In this document: piece by piece, positions 1 through 9,462 of the stretch
Position numbering within the stretch: position 1 is the first letter of the stretch
How the letters are laid out: each line of letters begins with the position of its first letter
Assembly: GCF_000335475.2 (NCBI RefSeq)
Contig: NZ_ANAH02000025.1
Coordinates: 88,195-152,194 of the forward strand
DNA length: 64,000 nucleotides
Source of the DNA: Cystobacter fuscus DSM 2262
Lineage (GTDB): Bacteria; Myxococcota; Myxococcia; Myxococcales; Myxococcaceae
Direction of reading: 5' to 3'
Program-made: the position numbers and the translations under genes
The notes under the pieces: model-generated
Databases searched by the model: none
What the model was told of the DNA's origin: nothing
What the model saw: the letters and a program-made list of their open reading frames with translations, nothing else

Positions 1-2432
1 ACCTCCATCACCGCGCGATCACTCCGGTCCTTCAAGTCATGCAGCACGTACTCGTCCACGAAGGGCAGCGAGGCCTTGAAGGTGGCCACCAGATCCTCGT
101 CCCGGCGGTCTCCCGGCAGCCCAATCACCATGACGGTGCGGCGCGAGCCATCCTGGGTGAGCGTCTCGGCGATGGCGCGCATGGCCCCGACGTTGTGCCC
201 GTAGTCCAGGATGACCTGCCGCCCCGCGAGGCCCAGCACGTTGAAGCGCCCCGGGGCCATGCGGTGATCCGAGCGGAAGGTGCTCAGCGCCCGCACGATG
301 AGGGCGGGGTTGAGCCCCTGGGCCCAGGCCGCGGCGGTGGCCGCCAGCGCGTTCTCCAACTGGAAGCGCAGGGCACCCCCGGCGGTGAAGGTGACGCGCT
401 CGAGCTTCACCAGCCGGTGACGGCGGCTTCCCTCGGCGGTGGAGATGGCCCCGTCCTCGACGAACACGGCCCGGCCGCCCTGGGCCAGGTGCGACTGGAG
501 GATGCCGTTGTCCGGGCCGCGCGCGAAGTAGACGACCTGGCCCCGGCACGCGGCCGCCATCTCCGCCACCAGCGGATCGTCCGCGTTGAGCACCGCCGCG
601 CCGTCCTTCGCCACCGACTCGATGACGACCTGCTTCACCCGCGCCAGTTGCTCCAGCGTGTTGACGCCACCCATGCCCAGGTGGTCCGGGCTGATGTTGG
701 TGACGATGCCCACGCTGCACCAGTCGAAGCCGAGCCCCTCACGCAGGATGCCGCCGCGCGCCACCTCCAGCACCGCCACCTCCACGCGCGGGTGCAGCAG
801 CACCGCCTGGGCGCTCTTCGGCCCCGCGCAGTCGCCCTCGAGGATGCGCTCGCCGCGGATGTACGTGCCGTCGGTGTTCGTCATGCCCACGCACTGGCGC
901 GCCGTCTCGAACATGTGCGCCACCAGGCGCGTGACGGTCGTCTTCCCGTTGGTGCCGGTGACGGCGATGATGGGAATGCGCGAGGGCGCCCCGGGCGGGT
1001 AGAGCGACTCCACGATGGGCACGCCCACGTCGCGCGGCAGGCCGCTCGTCGGCTGCAGGTGCATGCGCAGGCCGGGGGCCGCGTTCACCTCCACGATGGC
1101 GCCGCCCTGCTCCATGACCGGACGCCGGATGTCCTTGCACAGCAGATCGATTCCGGCCACGTCCAGGTTGAGCACCTGCGCGGCGAGCTCCGCCATGCGC
1201 GCGTTGCTCGGGTGCACCTCGTCCGTCACGTCCGTGGCGGTGCCTCCGGTGGACAGGTTGCAGTTCTGCCGCAGCTTGACCGTCTGCCCGGCCTCCGGGA
1301 TGGACTCCACGGTGAGGCCCTGCTGGGCGAGCACCACCCGGGCCGCCTCATCCAACTTGATGCGCGTCAGCGAGCTGCAGTGGCCCGTACGCCGGCGCGG
1401 ATCCCGGTTGGCCGCCTCGACCAGCGCCGCCACCGTGCGCCGCCCGTCCCCGATGACCTGGGCGGGATCCCGGCGCGCCGCGGCCACCATGCGACCGTTG
1501 ACGACCAGCAGGCGGTAGTCGTCTCCCTCGATGTGCCGCTCGACGAGCACGTCGCCGCGGTACTGGCGGGCGACCTCGTAGGCCGCGCGTACCTCGGCCT
1601 CGGAGCGCAGGTTGACCATCACCCCATTGCCCTGGTTGCCCGCCTCGGGCTTGAGGATGACGGGCAGCCCCAGCTCCCGGGCCACCTCCCACGCCTCGTC
1701 CGCCGAGCGCACGGTGCGCCCCTCGGGCACGCAGATGCCCACGTTGCGCAGCACCCGGTTGGTCAGCGGCTTCTCCTGGCAGATCTCCACCGCCAGCGCG
1801 GACGTGTCGGACGTCTGCGAGGCGAGGATGCGCTTCTGGTGGATGCCGTAGCCGAGCTGCACCAGGCTGCCGGTGGGCGTCAGCCTGCGCACGGGAATAT
1901 TCCGGCGACGCGCGGCATCGACGATGGCGCGGGTGCTCGGGCCGAGCCGGTACTCGTCGGCGAGGTCTCGCAGGCGCTCGATGGCCGCGGCCGCGTCGTA
2001 GGGCTCGTCGAACATGGCGGCGAGCGTCAGCTCCAACGCCGTCTTGAACGCCTCGCGCGCGGGCTCCTCCTCTTCGTAGGCGACGATGACGTTGTACACG
2101 CCCGTCTCGCCCGTGCCCCGCGCCCGGCCATAGCCCACGTTGAAGCCCATCTCGTTCTGCAGCGCGAGGGTGACGTGCTCGGCGATGTGCGCCAGGTACG
2201 TGCCGCGCCTCAGCCGCTCCACGAAGCCGCCGGGCTTGCCGACGCTGCACTCATGCGTGTGCAACCCTGGCACCCAACTCGTCAGCCGTTCGACGAAACC
2301 TGGAAAGGAATTGCTCGGCCGCGTCTCGAGAGGACCGATGTCCAATTCAATCCGCAGCACGGTCTTGTATGCGTGGAGATTGGGACCCCGCAGGGCCTGC
2401 ACCCTGCGAACCGTCACACCATGGGAACTCAT
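1..2432 (-). CDS. cphA: cyanophycin synthetase, C-terminus cut by the window edge
   Basis: Polymerises aspartate and arginine, with ATP, into the nitrogen reserve cyanophycin in the cytoplasm. About 810 codons are visible, against roughly 870-900 for the family, so only the last part of the Mur-ligase-like domain is missing. The ATG at 2432 gives the family-typical opening (MSSHGVTVRRVQALRGPN). An ATP-grasp region follows (residues about 200-480, including LKPEAGNQGNG and VEVNAAPGLRMHLQ). Next comes the Mur-ligase P-loop VTGTNGKTTVTR near residue 490, then the NISPDHLG and LDYGHNVGAMR motifs. No frameshift is seen in the visible part. A damaged cyanophycinase gene lies 43 bases upstream, so the polymer may be made here without this local degrading enzyme. 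Identification is firm; the C-terminus is unseen. Confidence 0.96.
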   Translation of the reverse strand, partial: MSSHGVTVRRVQALRGPNLHAYKTVLRIELDIGPLETRPSNSFPGFVERLTSWVPGLHTHECSVGKPGGFVERLRRGTYLAHIAEHVTLALQNEMGFNVGYGRARGTGETGVYNVIVAYEEEEPAREAFKTALELTLAAMFDEPYDAAAAIERLRDLADEYRLGPSTRAIVDAARRRNIPVRRLTPTGSLVQLGYGIHQKRILASQTSDTSALAVEICQEKPLTNRVLRNVGICVPEGRTVRSADEAWEVARELGLPVILKPEAGNQGNGVMVNLRSEAEVRAAYEVARQYRGDVLVERHIEGDDYRLLVVNGRMVAAARRDPAQVIGDGRRTVAALVEAANRDPRRRTGHCSSLTRIKLDEAARVVLAQQGLTVESIPEAGQTVKLRQNCNLSTGGTATDVTDEVHPSNARMAELAAQVLNLDVAGIDLLCKDIRRPVMEQGGAIVEVNAAPGLRMHLQPTSGLPRDVGVPIVESLYPPGAPSRIPIIAVTGTNGKTTVTRLVAHMFETARQCVGMTNTDGTYIRGERILEGDCAGPKSAQAVLLHPRVEVAVLEVARGGILREGLGFDWCSVGIVTNISPDHLGMGGVNTLEQLARVKQVVIESVAKDGAAVLNADDPLVAEMAAACRGQVVYFARGPDNGILQSHLAQGGRAVFVEDGAISTAEGSRRHRLVKLERVTFTAGGALRFQLENALAATAAAWAQGLNPALIVRALSTFRSDHRMAPGRFNVLGLAGRQVILDYGHNVGAMRAIAETLTQDGSRRTVMVIGLPGDRRDEDLVATFKASLPFVDEYVLHDLKDRSDRAVME

Positions 2433-2475
2433 GAGGGATATTCCCGACCTTCCGGACTGGCATCTGTCCTGGAGT

Positions 2476-3121
2476 TCAATGTGGCCCGTTGACACACACG
2501 GTCAACAACCTGGGGTGGTGCGGGTCATGCGGGTGGTGCCAGAGGGAGGCGTCAGTGCGTGGCCTCGGCGCCGGAGGAATGCTCGGAGCGGTCGAGCGCT
2601 CGGCGAAGTGCTGGTCGATGATGGTGTCCCGGAGGAAGCCGAGCCCCGGGGCCATCTGCAACGTCTCGCCAATCTTGTGCGTCTCCCCGCTCACGCCGGA
2701 CACGAGCATCGTCTCGGCCATGACGGAGGCCCCGGCGGACGTACCCACCACCGTGCCACCCCGGCGGTAGAACTCCTCGAGCGCGGCGCACAGCCGGGTG
2801 CCCGCCAGGCGCGTGGTGATCTTCAGTTGCGCGCCGCCGGTGAAGAAGAAGACGTCGGCTCCCTCGAAGAGTTCCAGCGAGGGGTTGAGCAGCAGGTCCG
2901 CGCGCCGCTCGATGTCGAGGTGGACGACGTCCTTGCACCCCAGCTCGTGGAAGGTGCGCTGGTATTGCGCCCAGAGCTCCCCGGGCACATCACTCGCCAC
3001 CGTGCAGACGATGACCCGGCCGCCCTTCGTGCAGCCGGTCACCTCCCGCAGGATGAGGCGCTCGCTGTCCTTCTCCCTGTCCTCGTGTCCTCCGATGATG
3101 AGGAGGCGTCCGGCGACCGGC
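2476..3121 (-). pseudogene. cphB: cyanophycinase, truncated at 3' end and without a clear start
   Basis: Cyanophycinase is a serine-type exopeptidase that releases beta-Asp-Arg dipeptides from cyanophycin. The frame reads the family N-terminus (RLLIIGGHEDREKDSERL), then TVASDVPGELW, the nucleophile-elbow motif GTSAGASVMAE and the histidine motif IIDQHFAER. Directly after that histidine the homology stops, and 39 unrelated residues lead to a TGA. The expected last 90-110 residues, including the catalytic glutamate (DEDTA-type motif), are absent from every frame before cphA begins. At the 5' end no in-frame ATG, GTG or TTG precedes the conserved N-terminus. The first GTG (3042) would delete the first strand and the IIGGHED motif; CTG codons are the only other options. 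I therefore call it a decaying gene rather than a short functional enzyme. An assembly error is the alternative. Confidence 0.8.
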
Positions 3122-3178
3122 CTCCGGGACTCGGAAGGGCTCGCGGTGCGAGCGGGCGGGGGCAGGCGGGCAGGGGAC

Positions 3179-4540
3179 CTACTCGATGGTGAAGTGCACG
3201 GGGATGGTGAAGGGGGCGTAGTTGCGGCCGGTCAGCGTCACCTCGGCGTCGTAGGTGCCCGGGGGCAGCTTGTCGCCCTGGACGATGACGTGGAAGCGCG
3301 ACACGGTGCCCGCCTTCATCCAGAGCGGATAGGCCACGGGGCAGGTGGAGAACAGGCAGGAGATCCACTCGCCAATGGCGATGAAGGGCGTGGTGATGGC
3401 GATGGGGATGGCGAGGACGGGGCCAGCGATCCCCGCATCACCCACCGCATCCCAGAGCTCTCCCACCAGCGTCTCCGGCTCGTCGATCGCGACGCGCACC
3501 GCCTCCTTGCCGCTGCCGGTGACCTGGAGATCGGCGAGCACGGCGTCCCCCCGCATCGTCTTCTCCCGGTAGACGACCGTGAGCAGCTCACGCCCGTGCT
3601 GGGCGACCTTGAGGGCCTTCTTCTTGTCGAAGGCCACCTGCACCTCGGCCGGAACGAGCAGGCCCGAGTCCGTCATGGCCTGGGTGAGCTGGAAGGAGTC
3701 CTCGCTGCGGGCGCTCCCGGGTTGCATGAGCACGCGGCCCTGCACGCCCACGAGCCCGCCGGGCAGCGGCGGGGGGGAGGAGAGCTCCGACGACGCGAGC
3801 GCGCCAGCCCGTGGCGCGCCACCGAGCGCGAACCGGGAGGACTCGATCACGCTCGCCTGATTCTCGATGAACGAGGTGGTGTACCAGTACATGTGTTTCG
3901 CGGAGTCCACCTTCACGCTTCCGGAGATCGCCGTGGAGCCGCTCGCGGTGACCAGCACGCCCCGGGTGAAACCAGACAGGCTCAGGCCGCTGGGTTGGAT
4001 GGCCACGGGATCGGAGAAGAACAGGGCCTTCTGGGCCAGGTTCCAGTCCTCCGGGAACGAGACCTGGGGATCGCTCACGCTGGAGGCCATCCGGGTCTTC
4101 AGCTCGACGGCGGGCGCCGCGCTTCCATCCTCCCGGTGCGTGCGCGCCGTCGCCTTGGAAAGCGCCACGGCGCCCAGCGTGCCCGCGGTGACGGAGATCC
4201 GCTCTCCCTCCAGCAGCAACAGTCCCGTCTGCGCGCCGACCTGGGCCTCGGAGAAGAAGACGTAGTACTTGTCATCCGGGAAGCTGGCACCCGTCACCAG
4301 GGTGCTGGGGGCGTCGACGCGCGCGGTGCCATCCGTGGTGAGGATCAGCGGGCTGCCGGACAACTCGAAGGAGGCCGCGTGTCCGACCGGACGGCCCGCG
4401 TGCTCGGAGGTCCAACGTGCTTGGAGCTGCTCGGGCGTGAGCCCCTCCTCGAGATTCTCATCGGAGACCCCACAGCCGGACTGGCCCACGAGGACGGCTA
4501 CGGCCGACATCACCACAAACGTTTCGATAAAATGTCTCAC
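3179..4540 (-). CDS. uncharacterised lipoprotein
   Basis: A 453-residue exported protein of unknown function. The GTG at 4540 is preferred because a strong purine-rich ribosome site (GGGGGAAAG) sits just upstream and because it yields a compact signal peptide ending in VGQSGC, with the lipid-anchored cysteine at residue 23. A longer in-frame reading to 4696 would bury the signal peptide. The mature part is rich in beta-strand-like segments and ends in a region (PPGTYDAEVTLTGRNYAPF) that reads like an immunoglobulin-type or bacterial surface beta-sandwich. One hydrophobic stretch (AGPVLAIPIAITTPFIAIG) near residue 375 could be a buried helix. It is transcribed away from the GH16 gene across an AT-rich gap. 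I recognise no family. Confidence 0.8.
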   Translation of the reverse strand: MRHFIETFVVMSAVAVLVGQSGCGVSDENLEEGLTPEQLQARWTSEHAGRPVGHAASFELSGSPLILTTDGTARVDAPSTLVTGASFPDDKYYVFFSEAQVGAQTGLLLLEGERISVTAGTLGAVALSKATARTHREDGSAAPAVELKTRMASSVSDPQVSFPEDWNLAQKALFFSDPVAIQPSGLSLSGFTRGVLVTASGSTAISGSVKVDSAKHMYWYTTSFIENQASVIESSRFALGGAPRAGALASSELSSPPPLPGGLVGVQGRVLMQPGSARSEDSFQLTQAMTDSGLLVPAEVQVAFDKKKALKVAQHGRELLTVVYREKTMRGDAVLADLQVTGSGKEAVRVAIDEPETLVGELWDAVGDAGIAGPVLAIPIAITTPFIAIGEWISCLFSTCPVAYPLWMKAGTVSRFHVIVQGDKLPPGTYDAEVTLTGRNYAPFTIPVHFTIE

Positions 4541-4640
4541 GGCTTTCCCCCACGGTTGGATGCTGCGTTCGCCCCATTCTTGGCGGTGGACCCACTGTTT
4601 GGATCTCCACGGTGCATCCGTCCATAGTCCCTGGGTGTAC

Positions 4641-4735
4641 CCGCGTTGACCCGATGCGTCAGCTATTCCAGAAAAATCATTTATTAGGAATTTCACAAAG
4701 AATCATGTTAAACAGGTTTTACCTCGCGGGCGCCA
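4641..4735. promoter_or_regulatory. AT-rich divergent intergenic stretch upstream of the GH16 gene
   Basis: Between the lipoprotein gene and the glucanase gene lies a patch strikingly poorer in G+C than anything around it (runs such as AGAAAAATCATTTATTAG and AAGAATCATGTTAAAC, about 4668-4715). Such patches in myxobacterial DNA usually mark promoters or regulator sites. I could not fit a convincing -35/-10 pair or a sigma-54 element, so only the general regulatory call is supported. Confidence 0.35.
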
Positions 4736-4773
4736 CGCCGACGTGATGCGCCGGGGTGAGGGGAAATCCCGAC

Positions 4774-5676
4774 ATGAACATGATCTCCAATTCGAAGCGT
4801 CTGAGTGGGTTCAAGCATCTGCTGGCGTGGGGTCTGGGCGGCGCATTGATGGTCTCCGCTGGCTGTGGGGCCGGTGCCGAGCAACCCATCGAGGAGACGG
4901 CCACCAAGCAGGAGGAAAAATCCCTGGCCGGCTGGGTGCAGATCTGGAGCGACGAGTTCGACGGCACCAGCGTGAACACCTCCAACTGGTCGTACGTCAC
5001 CAACGTCCACGTCAACAACGAGCAGCAGCAATACACCACCTCGTCCCAGAACGTGTCGGTGAGCAACGGCACGCTGAAGATCACCGCCCGCCTCCAATCC
5101 AACAACGGCTATCCCTTCACCTCGGGCCGTCTGGAGAGCGCCGGCAAGCGGCAGTTCGGCCATACCCGCATCGAGTCGCGCATCAAGCTGCCCGTGGGCG
5201 CGGGCCTCTGGCCGGCGTTCTGGCTGCTCGGCCATGACATCAATACGGTGGGCTGGCCCGCGTGCGGTGAGCTCGACATCATGGAGAACGTCGGCTACAG
5301 CGACTGGATCTCGGGTGCCCTGCACGGCCCGGGCTACTCGGGCAATACGCCCATCAACAGCCGCTTCTACCCCAACTCCTCCGTCGCCAACTACCACGTG
5401 TACCGCACCGAGTTCTCCCCCTCGGACATCAAGTGGTACATCGACGGCGTGCTGGTGAAGACCACGCTCAAGTCCGAGGTCACCCGGTACGGCAACTGGG
5501 TGTATGACAAGCCTTTCTACATCATCCTCAACCTGGCCGTCGGCGGCAGCTACCCGCAGGGCGTGAACGGCGCCACCTACCCGTACCCTGGCGTGCCGCA
5601 GTCCACGGTGGACCTCATCCGCAACACGCCCCAGACGATGGAAGTCGACTGGGTGCGCGTCTACCAGTGGCAGTAG
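4774..5676 (+). CDS. GH16 beta-glucanase lipoprotein
   Basis: A 300-residue glycoside hydrolase family 16 enzyme, most like laminarinases and beta-1,3-glucanases, which cleave beta-glucan with retention. The signal peptide ends at VSAGC (Cys31), so it is probably lipid-anchored on the cell surface. The catalytic motif GELDIMENVG gives nucleophile E166, D168 and acid/base E171. Upstream WPAFWLLG and downstream WYIDGVLV and LNLAVGGSYPQG are standard GH16 strands. No carbohydrate-binding domain is attached. The start at 4774 is chosen for the GTGAGGGG ribosome site; a GTG at 4756 and a second ATG at 4780 are alternatives. A predatory, polymer-degrading lifestyle explains such an enzyme well. A GH1 beta-glucosidase and an oligosaccharide-type ABC importer at 31886-37356 could act downstream of it. 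Confidence 0.93.
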   Translation: MNMISNSKRLSGFKHLLAWGLGGALMVSAGCGAGAEQPIEETATKQEEKSLAGWVQIWSDEFDGTSVNTSNWSYVTNVHVNNEQQQYTTSSQNVSVSNGTLKITARLQSNNGYPFTSGRLESAGKRQFGHTRIESRIKLPVGAGLWPAFWLLGHDINTVGWPACGELDIMENVGYSDWISGALHGPGYSGNTPINSRFYPNSSVANYHVYRTEFSPSDIKWYIDGVLVKTTLKSEVTRYGNWVYDKPFYIILNLAVGGSYPQGVNGATYPYPGVPQSTVDLIRNTPQTMEVDWVRVYQWQ

Positions 5677-5689
5677 TCTGATCCCGGAC

Positions 5690-5726
5690 CGGGGGAGGGC
5701 CATGACGCGAGCCGTCATCTCCCCCG
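5690..5726 (+). terminator. hairpin after GH16 gene
   Basis: An 8-bp GC stem (CGGGGGAG / CTCCCCCG) encloses an inner ATGAC/GTCAT stem, with an unpaired GGCC on the left. It starts 13 bases after the stop codon. No T-tract follows, so this is a possible factor-assisted terminator or an mRNA-stabilising hairpin. Confidence 0.4.
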
Positions 5727-5857
5727 TGCCCGAGCGGGACGCACTGCTGGCCCGCTCGGTCTGCATCCGAGAAGGGAAGGGGCCTCGCAACCTCTCGCCG
5801 ACTTTGCCGATAATTGGGAAAACCCGCCTCATTTCCTGAACGGTAGGAGTCTCCCCC

Positions 5858-8800
5858 ATGTCCCGCCCCGTTGACTCTGGCGCCGCCGCCGAAGCCGCCC
5901 GTCGTGCCGCCGCCGAGGCCGCTGCCCGCGCCGCCGCCGAGGCCGCCGCCCGTCGCGCCGCCGCCGAGGCCGCCCGTCGCGCCGCCGCCGAAGCCGCCGC
6001 GAAGGCCGCCGCCGAGGCCGCCTCCCGCCAGCAGGCCGAGTCCCAGAAGCCCCAGACGCAGCTCTTCAACCGCAACCAGTTCTCCGCGGGTGACAACCGG
6101 GCCCAGAACCGGCTGAGCGGCGAGTCCCCGGTGTCGGCCACCAGCACCTCCCCGTCCACGGGCTCCACCACGGTCCGCCAGCTCACCACGGCCTCTGGCT
6201 CCCCCACCGCGCGCAATGCCCGGACCGGAGAGACTCCGCCGGAGCGCGCCGACGCGCTGCCCGAGAATCCGAAGGATCTGCCCAAGCTCTTCCCGGAGCT
6301 CCAGGGCAAGGGCAAGGAGGAGATCAAGAAGGCGTACGACTCGCTCAACAAGCTGGCCACCGGCTCCTTCTCGGAGAAGGCCACGGCGCTCGGGGAGCTG
6401 GCCTCGCAGTTCCCCCAGACGGTGCCCAACGCGCTGGAGCGGCTGGGCGTGAAGGACTCGAAGCTGGCGAAGCTGGCCACCAACTCCGAGGCCCTGGGCG
6501 CGCTGGGCACCCTGAGCAACCCGGACAAGTCCGCGGTGGACAAGGCCAAGGCCAGCCTCACGCTGGCGAAGGCCGCCGGTGACATCCTCAAGCCGGCCGA
6601 TCTCAAGGGCGTGCTGGACACCACGCTCAAGGGCCTGCCCTCGGCGGAGAAGCTCATCGGCGCCGTGTCGACGTGGGCGGACCCCAACGCCTCCGGCGTG
6701 GACAAGGCCAAGGCCACGCTCGAGCTGGGCAAGGCGCTCAAGGACTTCGCGGGCGAGAAGTTCCCCGATCTCGCCAATGACTTGCGCAAGCTGGACGGCC
6801 CGCTGCGCGCGGCCGGCGCCGCCATCACCCTCTTCGATCCCAAGGCCTCCGTGCAGGACAAGGCCGTGGCCGCCGCGCAGCTCGCCGCCGAGCTGCCCGA
6901 CCTGAAGAAGAACGTCACCGGGTTCGCCCAGATGCTGCGCAACGCGGGCGTCTCCCAGGCCGACGAGGTGGCCCAGCAGGGCGCGCGTCTGGCCGAGGTC
7001 GCCGTGAAGGGGTTGGATCCGGCGCTGGCCTCGAAGCTGTCGCCCGCGCAGCTGGACAAGCTGAAGGCCGCCGCCACGAAGCTGGGGGGCCCGGACTCCC
7101 TCGAGTCCGTCCTCGGGGGCGTCACCGATCCGAAGGCGCTCGACAACCTGGTGGGACAGCTCGACTCGCTGGACGCCGCCGCGGGCAAGCGGCTGGTGGG
7201 GGCGCTGGGCGGCCTGGAGCACTCGGTGCTCAACGAGACGCTCGCCGATCCGAAGGTGGCCGGGCAGCTCTCCCAGCTCGCCACCAAGCTGGATGACGAC
7301 GCGGGCAAGGTGCTGGCCAACGCCGTGAAGGACATGGACGCGGACGCGCTCAAGTCGCTGCTGCGCTTCACCGACGGGGTGGGGGCCGACGCCCTCAACA
7401 CGACCATCAAGGGCCTGGGCCCGCTCGTGGACAAGGCGGGCAGCAAGCTCGTGGGCCAGGGCCTGAAGGTGCTGGACAAGGCGCTGGGCAAGATGGGCGT
7501 GGAGATCACCGCCGAGGTGGCCGGCAAGGTCTTCAAGAACCTGGCGAAGGCCATCCCGGTGGCGGGCGCGGTGCCCAACGCCATCGACGCGGTGAAGTAC
7601 GAGAAGGAAGCGCTGGAGCTGCGCGGCAAGAACAACGACCTGGGCTACTTCGCGCACACCGCCGCCACGTTGAATGTCGTGGACGCGGGCCTGGGCCTCG
7701 CGCTGGACGCCGCTGGCGTGGTCACCGGGGGCGCGGGCGTGGCCGTGGACGTGGGCACGAGCGTGGTGCTGGGCGCGGCCGAGCTGGCGATGGACATCGG
7801 CTTCGACCAGGAGAAGGCGAAGTACGAGGCGGACCCGGAGAACTACGAGGCGCCGGGGTGGATGAAGGCCGTCAACCTGGCCGGAGCCGCGGCGCAGGGC
7901 CCGGCGGGCATGGCGCAGCTGGCCGCCTACTACGGCCCCGAGGGCGCCGCCGAGCTGGCGCAGTGGGGCGTGGAGACGGGCGCCAAGGGCGCCGTGAAGC
8001 TGGCCGAGTTCGCGGGCGTGTCGGCGGCGGAGGCCACGGGCGACGGCCTGAAGCTGACCGCGGGCTTCATCCACAAGATGGCGGACGTGGTGCGCAACCC
8101 CTCGCGCTACGGCGAGGCGGTGGCGCGGCAGGCCACCGAGGCCTTCAACGCCGCCATCGCCAAGGGAGGCGAGATCGCGAAGGAGGCCCAGAGGGTCCTC
8201 GACAACGTCATCACCGAGGCCAAGGAGCTGGGCACCAAGGGCCTGGAGACGCTCAAGTACCTCGCCGAGAACCCGGGCGAGGTCGCGAAGAAGGCGCTCG
8301 ACGGCATCCAGAGCCTCGTCAACTCGGGCATCGATCTGACGACGAAGTTCGGCAAGGACCTCTACAAGAAGGCCGTGGATACGCTCGAGGGCCTGAAGGC
8401 CGGCTGGGAGAAGCTGACCGGCGCCGCGAAGGAGAAGGCCCAGGAGCTCATCAACGGCGCGAGGGATCTCGTCAGCTCCACGGTGAACAAGGCGAAGGAG
8501 CTGGGCGAGAAGGGCCTGGAGCTGCTGGCGTGGACGGCCACCCACCCGGGCGAGGCCGCGGAGAACGCGAAGCGGTTCCTCTCCGACACGCTGGCCAAGG
8601 GCGGCGAGCTGGCGAAGAAGGCGTGGGACTCGGTGCGCGCGCTGGGCGAGCAGGGCCTGGCGGTGGCCGAGGACGTCGTGCGCGGCCTGGCCCAGGCGGG
8701 CGAGGCGGCGGTGGACACGCTGCGCTACGTGGCCGAGCACCCGGGCGAGGCCGCCGCGAAGGTGCGCGACTGGGCGGGCCAGACGCTGTCGGACCTGGCG

Positions 8801-9229
8801 CGCAAGGGAGGCGAGGCGGCCAAGGCCGCGGCCACCGCCGTGAAGGACTTCGTGGACCGGCGCGCGGACTGGGCGAAGACGTTCGCCAGGGATCTGCTCA
8901 AGGATGGTGTGGAATCCTTCAAGGAGGTCGCCAAGGCCTGGAAGGACAACCTGACTGAGGGGGGCAAGGAAGTGATGGGGGCCTTGGCCGACCTGGGCGA
9001 CGCGGGCGTGGACGCGCTGAAGGATCTGGCCGGTGCGGGCGGGCAGCTCGCGGAGGCAGCGGTGGGCCACCTCGACAACCTGGCGCGCGCGGGTGTGGGC
9101 GTGGCGAAGGACGCGCTGGAGGGCCTGGTGGACCTGGGCGGCGACGTGGGCAAGCTCGCCGGCGATGCCTTCGACTCCGTGTCGGACTTCCTCGAGGACA
9201 GGATCCGCGACGTCATTCCGGGCATCTGA
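5858..9229 (+). CDS. large Ala/Lys-rich helical repeat protein, function unknown
   Basis: A 1123-residue protein without signal peptide. Residues 8-55 are a low-complexity array of AAAEAARR/AAAEAAAR units encoded by a GC-only DNA repeat (about 5880-6030). A polar linker with LFNRNQFSAGDNRAQNRLSG follows. Residues 130-590 are amphipathic helices with repeated leucine/lysine patterns. A glycine-rich hydrophobic stretch (about 605-645) could insert into or lie on a membrane. From about residue 740 the chain is built of long helices in which the phrase (H/N)PGE(A/V) recurs near 803, 898 and 962, marking loops between helical units. Overall it resembles the rod-like or LEA-like proteins common in myxobacteria, with a modular N-terminus that I have seen on other large myxobacterial proteins of unknown role. 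The RBS (GGTAGGAG) precedes the ATG. It appears monocistronic. Confidence 0.85.
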   Translation: MSRPVDSGAAAEAARRAAAEAAARAAAEAAARRAAAEAARRAAAEAAAKAAAEAASRQQAESQKPQTQLFNRNQFSAGDNRAQNRLSGESPVSATSTSPSTGSTTVRQLTTASGSPTARNARTGETPPERADALPENPKDLPKLFPELQGKGKEEIKKAYDSLNKLATGSFSEKATALGELASQFPQTVPNALERLGVKDSKLAKLATNSEALGALGTLSNPDKSAVDKAKASLTLAKAAGDILKPADLKGVLDTTLKGLPSAEKLIGAVSTWADPNASGVDKAKATLELGKALKDFAGEKFPDLANDLRKLDGPLRAAGAAITLFDPKASVQDKAVAAAQLAAELPDLKKNVTGFAQMLRNAGVSQADEVAQQGARLAEVAVKGLDPALASKLSPAQLDKLKAAATKLGGPDSLESVLGGVTDPKALDNLVGQLDSLDAAAGKRLVGALGGLEHSVLNETLADPKVAGQLSQLATKLDDDAGKVLANAVKDMDADALKSLLRFTDGVGADALNTTIKGLGPLVDKAGSKLVGQGLKVLDKALGKMGVEITAEVAGKVFKNLAKAIPVAGAVPNAIDAVKYEKEALELRGKNNDLGYFAHTAATLNVVDAGLGLALDAAGVVTGGAGVAVDVGTSVVLGAAELAMDIGFDQEKAKYEADPENYEAPGWMKAVNLAGAAAQGPAGMAQLAAYYGPEGAAELAQWGVETGAKGAVKLAEFAGVSAAEATGDGLKLTAGFIHKMADVVRNPSRYGEAVARQATEAFNAAIAKGGEIAKEAQRVLDNVITEAKELGTKGLETLKYLAENPGEVAKKALDGIQSLVNSGIDLTTKFGKDLYKKAVDTLEGLKAGWEKLTGAAKEKAQELINGARDLVSSTVNKAKELGEKGLELLAWTATHPGEAAENAKRFLSDTLAKGGELAKKAWDSVRALGEQGLAVAEDVVRGLAQAGEAAVDTLRYVAEHPGEAAAKVRDWAGQTLSDLARKGGEAAKAAATAVKDFVDRRADWAKTFARDLLKDGVESFKEVAKAWKDNLTEGGKEVMGALADLGDAGVDALKDLAGAGGQLAEAAVGHLDNLARAGVGVAKDALEGLVDLGGDVGKLAGDAFDSVSDFLEDRIRDVIPGI

Positions 9230-9462
9230 GCCATCCGGCCTGACACCTCCCGGGTAATCCTTGGCGAAAACCCGCGGAATGGAAGCCCGAGACCCGGGGT
9301 TCCATCCCCAGCCGCCAGTCACGGGGACCACTTTTCGGAGACATTCGAAAAGAACCCCTGGGCACGAGCCTGGAAACGTGACACACGGCAATGGCCGCCC
9401 CCAACAGGGAGCGGCCTCCGCCTCAACTCATTGAGGCCGGACCAGAAAGAAGACACGAGTAA

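Noticed and set aside
39..2492. Long open frame (817 codons) on the plus strand opposite cphA
   Set aside because: Shadow of cphA caused by G/C-rich third positions; its product is His/Arg/Gly-rich nonsense without motifs.
2476..3042. Taking the GTG at 3042 as the start of an intact 188-residue cyanophycinase
   Set aside because: It would drop the conserved IIGGHED N-terminus that is readable in the same frame upstream, and the C-terminal third is still missing.
5615..9391. 1258-codon minus-strand frame over the Ala-rich protein gene
   Set aside because: Spans two real plus-strand genes, is Arg/Gly/Leu-rich and motif-free, and has no ribosome site; the plus-strand frame has a good start and coding periodicity.
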